Origin: Antarcticirhabdus aurantiaca | GTDB lineage: Bacteria > Pseudomonadota > Alphaproteobacteria > Rhizobiales > Rhizobiaceae | Reading direction: 5' to 3' | NCBI RefSeq assembly: GCF_009765365.1 | Contig: NZ_VTOM01000003.1 | Location: forward strand, 248,001-312,000 | DNA length: 64,000 nucleotides | Part shown: positions 56,686 through 64,000 of the stretch, piece after piece | How the letters are laid out: each line of letters begins with the position of its first letter | Position numbering within the stretch: the first letter of the stretch is position 1 | Program-made: the position numbers and the translations under genes | The notes under the pieces: generated by a model | The model's input: only the letters and a program-made list of their open reading frames with translations | Databases searched by the model: none | What the model was told of the DNA's origin: nothing

Positions 56686-57830
56686 GCGAGAACGGCCCCG
56701 ACGAGGCCCTGCGCCGCTGGCGCCTCGTGCTCGGCCGCTTCGCCGACCGGTCGCTCGCCGGCTGCTGCGGGGGCGACGACCTCCGGCGCGACCGGGCGCT
56801 CGAGCGGATCTACGGCGAGTCCTACCGCCGGCGCGGACTGCGCCTCGACGTCGGCCCGAAGAGTTCGCGCGGCGGCTCGGAGCCGACGCGCATGACCATG
56901 CCCGAATGGTTCGGCGAGATGCGCGAGCTGTTTCCCCGCTCGACCCTGGAGGTCGTCAAGGCAGACGCGCTGTCGCGCTTCGGCATGACGGAGATCCTCG
57001 ACGACCCGAAGGCGCTCGCCGAGCTGGAGCCCGACCCCGCGATCCTGTCGGCGCTTCTCGCCCATCGCGGCCGCTCCGACCCGGCCGTGGAGGCGAAGAT
57101 CCGGCAGGTCGCCAAGCGCGTGGTGGAGGAGCTGACGAAGCGCCTGCGCGTCCAGACGAGCCGCGCCCTATCCGGCGCGCGGCGGCGCGGCGCGACCACG
57201 GGCCTGCGGGGCGCGGCGCGCGACATCGCCTGGGACGAGACGATCCGGCGCAACCTGCGCAACTGGGATCCCGAGCGGAAGGTGCTCGTCGCCGACCGTC
57301 TGCGCTTCCACGCCGCGACGCGCCGGCACCTGCCCTGGCGCATCATCCTGTGCATCGACCAGTCCGGCTCGATGGCGACCTCGCTGATCTACAGCGCGGT
57401 CATGGCGGCGATCCTGTCGACGCTGCCCGCGGTCGACGTGAAGCTCGTGCTCTTCGACACGGCGATCGTCGACGTCAGCGATCAGGTCGGCGACCCCGTC
57501 GACGTCCTGATGTCCGTGCAGCTCGGCGGCGGCACCGACATCGGCCGGGCGCTCGCCTATTGCGAGCAGAAACACGTCGCGACGCCCGAGCGCACCGTGC
57601 TCGTCCTCGTCTCCGACTTCTGCGAGGGCGCGCCGATAGGCCCCATGCTCTCCACGGTCAAGCGGCTCGCCGGCGCGCGGGTGAAGCTCCTCGGCCTCGC
57701 CGCGCTCGACGAGGCCGCCCGACCCTCCTACGACCACGCCACCGCCCAGCGGCTCGCCGAAGCGGGGATGGCCATCGCCGCGCTGACGCCCGAGCACTTC
57801 GCCGACTGGGTCGCGGGGCACCTGCGATGA
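56682..57830 (+). CDS. von Willebrand factor A domain protein (YehP-like)
   Basis: A 382-residue protein with a helical N-terminal region (about 1-215) and a C-terminal vWA domain. The MIDAS metal site is complete: Asp226-x-Ser228-x-Ser230 (CIDQSGSMATS), Thr285 (GGGTDIG) and Asp312 (VSDFCEG). Such proteins bridge MoxR ATPases to substrates. GTG 56682 overlaps DUF5682; the stop overlaps the SWIM gene. Confidence 0.92.
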   Translation: MSENGPDEALRRWRLVLGRFADRSLAGCCGGDDLRRDRALERIYGESYRRRGLRLDVGPKSSRGGSEPTRMTMPEWFGEMRELFPRSTLEVVKADALSRFGMTEILDDPKALAELEPDPAILSALLAHRGRSDPAVEAKIRQVAKRVVEELTKRLRVQTSRALSGARRRGATTGLRGAARDIAWDETIRRNLRNWDPERKVLVADRLRFHAATRRHLPWRIILCIDQSGSMATSLIYSAVMAAILSTLPAVDVKLVLFDTAIVDVSDQVGDPVDVLMSVQLGGGTDIGRALAYCEQKHVATPERTVLVLVSDFCEGAPIGPMLSTVKRLAGARVKLLGLAALDEAARPSYDHATAQRLAEAGMAIAALTPEHFADWVAGHLR

Positions 57831-59911
57831 GCGGGGCGCCGCGCTTCGAGCCGGCGGGCTTCGGCGACGACGTCCTGGAGGCGGCGGCGTCGAAGGGCCT
57901 CGTCCGGCGTGCCCGGCGCGACGTGGAGGCCGGTCTCGTCGCAGCGCCGGCCTGGGAGGATGGAACCGCCGTCCTGTCCAGCGACGGCGAGACCGTCCGC
58001 CTGCCGCCGGGCCCGCTTTCGGGCGCGCGCTGCACCTGCCCGGCGGGTGGCGCCTGCCGCCACATCCTCGCCGCCGTGATCGCGCTGCGCGAGGCCCCGG
58101 TTGCCGAGGATGCGCTTGAGGTGGAGGACGCGGAAGCCGACGCCCTGCCGCTCCAGCCCCTGTCGCCGCCCGCGGACCCGCTCGCCGAGATCCGCGCCAT
58201 CCCGCCGGCCGCGCTTGCCAAGGCCTTCGGTCGCGCGGCCGTTGTGCGCGCGGAGGGACTCCTCGCGGCCCTCGCTCCCGACGACGTGCGGATCGAGGCG
58301 GAGCCGGGCTTCGCCCGCATCCGGCTCGGCGAGCATCCCGAGGTGATGGTGCCGGTGGGTGCCGGCTTGTCAGGGCTCGTGTCCAAGGCGGATCGCCGCG
58401 AGCGCGCCGCGCTCCACGCCGCGGCCCTCCTCGCGGTGCTGCGACCGGACCTCGTCGGCGCCAAGACCGAGGACGAGACGCAGTTGGCGGGGAACCCGTC
58501 GAGCGTCGCCGCGAACGGCCTTGCCGAGGCCGTGTCGGCTCTCCTGCGCGACGCGGCGCGGCAGGCCCTGTCGAGCGCCCCGGCGGCGCTGGAGGAGCGG
58601 ATCGGCGACCTCGTCCTGTCCTCGCGCGTCGAAGCCATGCCGCGCCTGGCGGCGGAGCTTCGCGCGCTCGGCGCCTCGCTGCGGCGACGGCGCGAGCGCA
58701 GCGATGACGAGGAGCCACGCATGCTTCTCGCCCGTATCGCCCAGGCCTACGCGCTCGCCGAGGCGCTGCGCCTGTCCCCGAACGACCCCGCCCTCTCGGG
58801 CGCCGGCCGGGATACGCCGGAGCCCCTGCCCGACGGCCGCTTCGTCGGCTGCGGCCTGGAACTCTGGCGCACCGGCAGCGGCGCGCGCGGCGCCACCGCG
58901 CATGTTCTGCGCGCCGAGGACGGGCGCCCCTTCACGCTGACGCTCGCCCGCGCCGCGGGGACCGATCCGGGCTTCACCCGAAGCCGCTCGGCCACCGAGG
59001 AAGCGGTCCTCGGGCAAACGCTCGCCCGGCTCGCCGCCGCCGATCTCACGCTGGCCGGCGCGGCCGCCGACGGCCGCGGGCGCTTCTCGTTGCGCGCGGG
59101 CGTCGCGACCCGCCAGCCGGGCTCCTGGCGCGCCGCGATCGAAGCGGTGCCGGGCGCCGTCTTCGACGATTGGGGCCAGCTCGCCGCGCGGCTCGGCGAG
59201 GCGCTGCGCCCGGCGCTGGCGGGTGCCGCCGAGCGCGGTCGCCCCTTCGTGCTGCGCCCCACCGCGCTCGGCCCCTTGAGCTTCGACGGCGTCGCGCAGG
59301 TCGGCCGCTTGCCCGTCGCCGATGCCGAAGGTGTCTTCGTCGAGCTGGAAATACCCGGCGACGAGCGGCTGGAAGCGCGCGTCGAGGCGCTGGCGCGGGC
59401 GCGCGGCGCCCCCACGCCGCCGCTCCTTTGCGTGATGGCGCGGCTGCGCGGCGACGGGATCGTGCTCGTTCCGACCGCGATCGGCGGCGATGCGCTGCAG
59501 CTTCTCGATCTTCCCGCCGATCCGTATCGTCGGCAGCCGGCGACGAGCTTCTTCGCCGACTGGGCCCGTCGCCTCGACGCGCTCGCCGGTCGCCGCACCT
59601 CCGAAGAGCCGCGCTTCGAGCCGGTGCCCCGGCCCAACGGCCCGCGAATCCGACTCGCGGAAACGGCCGCCGACGAGCTTCTCGCGCTCGCCGAGCTCGG
59701 TGGCCGGATGGAGGACCCGGAACGGCTCGCGCGCATCGAGCGCGCGGCGAACGGCCTGCGCGAGATCGGGCTCGACACGCCGGCGCGCGTCCTCCAGCGC
59801 CTCGCGGCGGCTCCGCGCCACGAGCGCGCCCACCACCTCCTCGTCGCCGCCTACGCGCTGGACACGCTTTCCCGCCTGGAGCCGCGCCTTCCCTTCGTGC
59901 AGCGCGTTTGA
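57827..59911 (+). CDS. SWIM zinc-finger protein (YehQ-like)
   Basis: A 694-residue protein. The SWIM zinc finger CxCx5CxH is at Cys69, Cys71, Cys77 and His79 (CTCPAGGACRH). The remainder is an unrecognised, largely helical and beta-mixed region with a long acidic patch at about 95-110. SWIM fingers bind DNA or protein. It is the last gene of the module, which argues for a role in substrate or nucleic-acid recognition. Confidence 0.88.
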   Translation: MSGAPRFEPAGFGDDVLEAAASKGLVRRARRDVEAGLVAAPAWEDGTAVLSSDGETVRLPPGPLSGARCTCPAGGACRHILAAVIALREAPVAEDALEVEDAEADALPLQPLSPPADPLAEIRAIPPAALAKAFGRAAVVRAEGLLAALAPDDVRIEAEPGFARIRLGEHPEVMVPVGAGLSGLVSKADRRERAALHAAALLAVLRPDLVGAKTEDETQLAGNPSSVAANGLAEAVSALLRDAARQALSSAPAALEERIGDLVLSSRVEAMPRLAAELRALGASLRRRRERSDDEEPRMLLARIAQAYALAEALRLSPNDPALSGAGRDTPEPLPDGRFVGCGLELWRTGSGARGATAHVLRAEDGRPFTLTLARAAGTDPGFTRSRSATEEAVLGQTLARLAAADLTLAGAAADGRGRFSLRAGVATRQPGSWRAAIEAVPGAVFDDWGQLAARLGEALRPALAGAAERGRPFVLRPTALGPLSFDGVAQVGRLPVADAEGVFVELEIPGDERLEARVEALARARGAPTPPLLCVMARLRGDGIVLVPTAIGGDALQLLDLPADPYRRQPATSFFADWARRLDALAGRRTSEEPRFEPVPRPNGPRIRLAETAADELLALAELGGRMEDPERLARIERAANGLREIGLDTPARVLQRLAAAPRHERAHHLLVAAYALDTLSRLEPRLPFVQRV

Positions 59912-59990
59912 CGACGCGCGGGCTGGGGCTGCAGCCTCGCTTTCGCCGCTCCGGGCAACGAGCCTGGTGCGCAAACGGAGGATCGCCCGC

Positions 59991-60338
59991 ATGTCCCCAT
60001 CTCGCTCAAGCACCCTGCGTGTCTCATGCCAGGCCGGCGGGATGCTGCTTCCGGTATGCGCTGTGCTTCTGGGCGCCGTCCCGGCTCTCGCCGCCCTGCC
60101 GCCCGGCGCGCAGCGCGCCAAGGAGATCGCCGCCGTGGTTGAAGCCGCGGCCTTGCGGCTCGATCGGCCGATCGAGTCCGTCCGGCTGATCGAGCCCTTT
60201 CGCTACGACGTGCAGGCCGGTCCCTGCCACCTGGAGGTGCGCATCATCGCGCTGCCGCCGAAGCCGGAGAACGGCCCCGCCCCGCCCGGCCCCATGCCCT
60301 TCCGAGCGGTCGCCGGCGAGCCCGACTGCCGACCGTGA
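59991..60338 (+). CDS. small exported protein
   Basis: A 115-residue protein with a signal peptide (MLLPVCAVLLGAVPALAALP, cleavage near residue 35 counting from ATG 59991). The mature part of about 80 residues has RIIALPPKPENGPAPPGP and one Cys pair (CHLEV, PDCRP). GGAGG lies upstream of the ATG. No family recognised. Confidence 0.6.
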   Translation: MSPSRSSTLRVSCQAGGMLLPVCAVLLGAVPALAALPPGAQRAKEIAAVVEAAALRLDRPIESVRLIEPFRYDVQAGPCHLEVRIIALPPKPENGPAPPGPMPFRAVAGEPDCRP

Positions 60339-60451
60339 CCGGTTATCGGTGAAGCGTGGCCGGGTGCGCCCATCGCGCCGCCGCCGGTTCGCACCCTATA
60401 TCTTCCCCATGGCGCGGCGCGCCGGCAGCGGAATGCGGGAAGGAGAGGCCG

Positions 60452-60940
60452 ATGAGCGTGGCCTTCGTAAAGGAGCCGAACGAGGATCAGGTGGAGGCGC
60501 TGCCCGAGCGCGACCTCGGCACCGAGCCGAACTTCGTGACGCCGCGCGGCCTTCGCCTTCTCGACCGGGAGATCGAGACCAACGAGGCGGCGCTCGATGA
60601 CGCCCGCGCCAAGGGCGACAAGATCGCCATGGCGATGATCAACCGCGACCTGCGCTACTGGCGCGCGCGGCGCTCGACGGCCCAGGTGGTCGCGCCGCAG
60701 GCCGACAGCGACCTCGTGCAGTTCGGCCACGCGGTCGAGATCCGCCGCCCGAACGGGCGGACGCAGACCTTCCGGATCGTCGGCATCGACGAGGCCGATC
60801 CGCCGCAGGGACGGATCTCCTACCTGTCGCCGCTCGCCCGCCAGCTCGTCGGCAAGGAAGAGGGCGACACGGTGCGGGCCGGCCCGGACGACGCCGAGAT
60901 CGTCGCGATCCGCCTCGACGAGGATGCGCCGATCCCCTGA
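60452..60940 (+). CDS. GreA/GreB-family transcription factor
   Basis: A 162-residue protein. The N-terminal helical hairpin (LDREIETNEAALDDARAKGDKIAM...) and the C-terminal GreA/B domain (VQFGHAVEIRRPNGRTQTFRIVG..., ISYLSPLARQLVGKEEGDTV) make it a Gre-like cleavage or RNA-polymerase secondary-channel factor. The tip acidic pair of true GreA is not obvious, so it may be an anti-Gre or Gfh-like variant. ATG 60452 has AAGGAGAGG upstream. Confidence 0.86.
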   Translation: MSVAFVKEPNEDQVEALPERDLGTEPNFVTPRGLRLLDREIETNEAALDDARAKGDKIAMAMINRDLRYWRARRSTAQVVAPQADSDLVQFGHAVEIRRPNGRTQTFRIVGIDEADPPQGRISYLSPLARQLVGKEEGDTVRAGPDDAEIVAIRLDEDAPIP

Positions 60941-61041
60941 GCGTGGACGCGCGTGGATGATGGTCGAAGGCGCTTCGAGGGAACGCGCGGGCTGCCTCGA
61001 CGCTTCGGGGAGACCGCAGGCGGATTATCGAGGACTGATCC

Positions 61042-62019
61042 ATGACCCACTTCGCCCCTCCCGGCCCGCTCGGTTTCGGCGGCGCGCCGCTCGGCAACAT
61101 GTTCGAGGTCGTCGACGAGGCGACCGCGGAGGCCGCGCTCGTGGCCGCCTGGGACAGCGGCGTGCGCACCTTCGACACCGCGCCCCATTACGGCAGCGGC
61201 CTGTCCGAGCATCGATTCGGCGCGGTCCTGCGCCGCTATCCCCGCGAGGATTTCGTCCTGTCGACGAAGGTCGGGCGGCTGCTGCGCCCGGATCCGAGCC
61301 GCCCCGAGAACCCGCCCTTCAAGCACGGCCTGCCGTTTCGGGTCGAGGTCGACTACTCCTACGACGCGACGATGCGCTCGATCGAGGACAGCCGGCAGCG
61401 GCTCGGGCTCGCCGAGATCGACGTCGCCTTCGTCCACGACGTGGCGGCCGACCATCTCGGGGACGCCTGGACCGAGCAGTTCGAGATCGCCCGAAAAGGT
61501 GCCTTCCGCGCCCTCAGCGAATTGCGCGACCAGGGCGTCATCAAGGGCTGGGGCCTCGGCGTGAACCTCACGGAGCCTTGCGTGCGGGCGCTGGAGGAAG
61601 CCGATCCCGACGTCTTCCTGCTCGCCGGGCGCTACAGCCTCCTGAACCAGCCGGCGCTCGACAGGCTCTTCCCGATGTGCGCCGAGCGCGGCGTCCACGT
61701 CGTGGTCGGCGGCCCCTACAACAGCGGCCTTCTCGCCGGCGGACGGACCTTCGAGTACCAGGACGCGCCGCCCGAGATGGTGGAGAAGCGCGACCGAATC
61801 GCGGCGATCTGCGAGCGCCACGGCGCCGACATCCGCTCGGCGGCGCTGCAGTTCTGCGCCGCGCATCCCGTTGTCGCCGCGATCATCCCCGGCGCCAAGC
61901 GGCCGGAGAAGGTGCGCGAGAACGCCCGCCTGATGGCGCAGAGCGTGCCGGCCGCGGTCTGGGAGGAGCTGCGCCGCGAGGGCCTGATCCCGGAGAACGC
62001 GCCGGTCCCGACGTCCTGA
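61042..62019 (+). CDS. aldo/keto reductase (D-threo-aldose 1-dehydrogenase-like)
   Basis: A 325-residue TIM-barrel oxidoreductase. The catalytic tetrad region is TFDTAPHYGSG (Asp/Tyr), STKVGRLL (Lys) and the His in VDVAFVHDV. The subtype with GLSEHRFGAVL and KYLDxxxLL resembles fucose/aldose dehydrogenases of the AKR15-like group. It precedes the SDR by 19 bp and is probably co-transcribed. Confidence 0.9.
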   Translation: MTHFAPPGPLGFGGAPLGNMFEVVDEATAEAALVAAWDSGVRTFDTAPHYGSGLSEHRFGAVLRRYPREDFVLSTKVGRLLRPDPSRPENPPFKHGLPFRVEVDYSYDATMRSIEDSRQRLGLAEIDVAFVHDVAADHLGDAWTEQFEIARKGAFRALSELRDQGVIKGWGLGVNLTEPCVRALEEADPDVFLLAGRYSLLNQPALDRLFPMCAERGVHVVVGGPYNSGLLAGGRTFEYQDAPPEMVEKRDRIAAICERHGADIRSAALQFCAAHPVVAAIIPGAKRPEKVRENARLMAQSVPAAVWEELRREGLIPENAPVPTS

Positions 62020-62038
62020 GGCGGACGGGCCGCGCGCG

Positions 62039-62734
62039 ATGCGATCTCTGCCGGAGGGATTCCGGGCCGTCGTGATCGGACGCTCGGGCGGCATCGGCTC
62101 GGCGGTCGCCGCCCGCCTCGAAGCCGATCCGCGCTGCGGCGAGGTCGTCGGCCTGTCGCGAGCGGAGGGCTTCGATCTTCTCGACGAGGCGTCGATCGAA
62201 GCGGCGGCGCGGCGGCTGGCGTCGACCGGCGGGCCGCTCGACCTCGTCTTCGACGCCACCGGCGCGCTGCAGATCGACGGCTACGGCCCGGAAAAGACCC
62301 TGCGCGCCCTCGGTCCGGCGGGAATGGCGATGCAGTTCGCGGTCAACGCCATCGGTCCGGCGCTGGTGCTCAAGCACTTCGCGCCGCTCCTGCCGCGTGA
62401 GCGGCGCGGCCTGTTCGCGACCCTGTCGGCGCGGGTCGGCTCGATCGGCGACAATCGGCTGGGCGGCTGGATCTCCTATCGCTCGGCGAAGGCGGCGCTG
62501 AACCAGATCGTGCGCACCGCCGCGATCGAGATCGCCCGCACGCATCCTCGGGCGGTCGTCGTCGCGCTGCATCCGGGCACGGTCGCCACGCGGCTCTCCG
62601 ACCCCTTCGCCGGACAGCGCGACCGGCTGTCGCCGGACGCCGCCGCCGCGGCCCTCCTCGAAACGCTCGACGGCATGACGCCCGAGCGCACCGGCACCTT
62701 CCACGCCTATGACGGGTCTTCCATCGCGTGGTGA
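62039..62734 (+). CDS. CsgA-type short-chain dehydrogenase
   Basis: A 231-residue SDR. The cofactor glycine motif is IGRSGGIGSAVA. The catalytic Ser and YxxxK are in LGGWISYRSAKAALN, and VNAIGPALVLKHF and ALHPGTVATRLS are typical of the C-factor (CsgA) branch, often putative cell-cell signal or lipid-modifying enzymes. Substrate unknown. Confidence 0.88.
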   Translation: MRSLPEGFRAVVIGRSGGIGSAVAARLEADPRCGEVVGLSRAEGFDLLDEASIEAAARRLASTGGPLDLVFDATGALQIDGYGPEKTLRALGPAGMAMQFAVNAIGPALVLKHFAPLLPRERRGLFATLSARVGSIGDNRLGGWISYRSAKAALNQIVRTAAIEIARTHPRAVVVALHPGTVATRLSDPFAGQRDRLSPDAAAAALLETLDGMTPERTGTFHAYDGSSIAW

Positions 62735-62750
62735 GCGCAGCCGCGTCGCC

Positions 62751-64000
62751 TCAGGAGGCGCCGCTGTCCCGCAGGCCGCGGCGCTTGTTGTAGGCGAGTG
62801 CGGCGAGCGTGCAGGCCGCGCCCGACAGGAGGTAGAGCGCGATCGCGCCGACGCCGAACAGCGACGTCAGGCCGAGGGCGACGAAGGGTGCGAAGCCCGC
62901 GCCGATCAGCCAGGCCAAGTCCGAGGTGAGCGCCGAGCCGGTGTAGCGGTTCTGCGAGGTGAAGTTCGACGCCGTCGCGCCCGCCGCCTGGCCGTGGGAC
63001 AGGCCGAGGAGCGCGAAGCCGATGTAGACGAAGGCCGTCTGGCCCGCCGAGCCGCCGCCGAGGAGGAAGGGCGTCGCGAGCGCGAAGACGGCGATGGCGC
63101 CGGCGCAGATGCCGAGCACCTTCCGGCGGCCGATGCGGTCGGCGATCAGGCCCGACAGCGCCATGCAGACTAGGCAAAGGGCGGCCCCGCCGAGCTGCGT
63201 CAGCAGGAACTCGCCGATCGAGCGGTTGGAATAGATGTCGATGTAGGAGAGCGGGAAGATCGTCACGAGGTGGAACAGCGCGAAGCCCGCCAGCGGCACG
63301 AAGGCGCCGAGAAGGATCGCAGATCCCTGCTCGCGCAGGAGCTCCATCACTCGCACCGGCTTCAGGTCGCGGCTCTCGTAGAGCTGGATGAAGTCCTCCG
63401 TCGCGATGAGGCGCAGCCGCGCGAAGAGCGCCACGACGTTGATGGTGAAGGCGACGAAGAAGGGATAGCGCCAGCCCCAGCCGAGGAAGTCCTCCTGGGA
63501 CAGGTTGAGGACGAAGAAGGCGAAGAGCGCGCTCGCCACGATGAAGCCGATCGGGCCGCCGAGCTGGGGCAGCATGGCGTACCAGCCGCGCTTCTTTTCC
63601 GGCACGTTCAGCGCCAGGAGCGAGGCGAGGCCGTCCCAGGCGCCGCCGAGCGCGAAGCCCTGCCCCGCGCGGAACAGGATCAGCGCCGCGATCGCCCAGT
63701 TGCCGATGGTGGCGTAGCCCGGCAGGAACGCGATCGCCGCCGTCGAGCCGCCGAGCAGGAAGAGCGCGATCGTCAGCTTGACGCCGCGCCCGTGCCGCCG
63801 GTCGACCTCCATGAACAGGATCGAGCCGATCGGGCGCACCACGAAGGCGAGGCCGAAGATCGCGAAGCAGTAGAGCGTCGCGGTCAGCTGGTCGAGAAAG
63901 GGGAAGATCAGGGCCGGGAAGACCAGGATCGAGGCGATGCCGTAGACGAAGAAGTCGAAGGCTTCCGAAGCGCGGCCGATGACGACGCCGATGGCGATCT
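62751..64000 (-). CDS. MFS transporter, MHS-type, 3' part of gene
   Basis: A membrane protein running off the right edge; at least 415 residues are visible. The visible first part, FDFFVYGIASILVFPALIFP, is a typical MHS (metabolite:H+ symporter) first-helix region. The MFS motif is FVVRPIGSILFMEVDRRHGRG; GRK-type loops appear at DRIGRRKVLG. It belongs to the citrate/proline/shikimate symporter group; substrate unknown. Confidence 0.88.
   Translation of the reverse strand, partial: IAIGVVIGRASEAFDFFVYGIASILVFPALIFPFLDQLTATLYCFAIFGLAFVVRPIGSILFMEVDRRHGRGVKLTIALFLLGGSTAAIAFLPGYATIGNWAIAALILFRAGQGFALGGAWDGLASLLALNVPEKKRGWYAMLPQLGGPIGFIVASALFAFFVLNLSQEDFLGWGWRYPFFVAFTINVVALFARLRLIATEDFIQLYESRDLKPVRVMELLREQGSAILLGAFVPLAGFALFHLVTIFPLSYIDIYSNRSIGEFLLTQLGGAALCLVCMALSGLIADRIGRRKVLGICAGAIAVFALATPFLLGGGSAGQTAFVYIGFALLGLSHGQAAGATASNFTSQNRYTGSALTSDLAWLIGAGFAPFVALGLTSLFGVGAIALYLLSGAACTLAALAYNKRRGLRDSGAS

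Overview
This window is chromosomal DNA from a high-GC alphaproteobacterium, most likely of the order Hyphomicrobiales (Rhizobiales). I infer this from the C4 (Shemin) 5-aminolevulinate synthase HemA, the zinc-ligand-free 41-residue L36, rhizobial-type small proteins (DUF465, DUF6460-like), an FadR-type uronate/polyol cluster, and dense 4-bp ATGA/GTGA gene overlaps. The family (perhaps Aurantimonadaceae) is only a guess.

Layout. 1-4.8 kb: end of a thiamine-phosphate-synthase-like gene, an acyl-CoA synthetase, two divergent DUF465 genes, purE-purK and two overlapping tiny membrane proteins. 4.8-12 kb: rpmJ with a structured leader, a TPR exported protein, a fused hydantoinase/5-oxoprolinase, a HAD phosphatase, an AGE-family sugar epimerase and a xenobiotic-response-element (XRE) regulator. 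12.5-17.7 kb: a complete five-gene Dpp/Opp-type ABC importer. 17.6-30.2 kb: housekeeping and miscellany (EEP phosphatase, hemA, cupin, AbrB-type membrane protein, aminotransferase, mscL, YjbQ, pyrD, an HDAC-like deacetylase, an EamA exporter, and an ATP-dependent DNA ligase next to a DnaQ-like exonuclease).

30.3-33.9 kb is an accessory patch immediately downstream of tRNA-Thr(CGU). It holds an orphan ParA-type ATPase with a repeat- and dyad-rich promoter, tandem hairpins, several very small membrane proteins, a VanZ-like protein and a KTSC protein. No integrase or flanking repeat was found.

34-39.4 kb is a divergent sugar-acid/polyol regulon: GntR (FadR type), two SDRs and a zinc MDR on the minus strand; mannonate dehydratase UxuA and a lyxose/mannose isomerase on the plus strand. 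Twin inverted operator-like sites lie between them. 39.6-41.6 kb is a two-gene light/c-di-GMP unit (PAS-GGDEF-EAL plus short BLUF protein).

42-59.9 kb is the most interesting part: three stress or remodelling modules side by side. (i) A YjfI-YjfJ(PspA)-YjfK-YjfL-YjfM-YjfC-type envelope module, split into two divergent arms. (ii) A degenerate-Nudix (NrtR-like) regulator, an SPFH protein and an NAD-kinase-fold protein with an AT-rich palindromic promoter. (iii) A tightly overlapped five-gene operon encoding DUF4132, MoxR-type AAA+, DUF5682, vWA and SWIM zinc-finger proteins, equivalent in content to the uncharacterised yehI/L/M/P/Q set of E. coli. Module (iii) is my best candidate for a poorly described biological system. 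60-64 kb: a small exported protein, a GreA/GreB-like factor, an aldo/keto reductase, a CsgA-type SDR and the end of an MHS-type MFS transporter.
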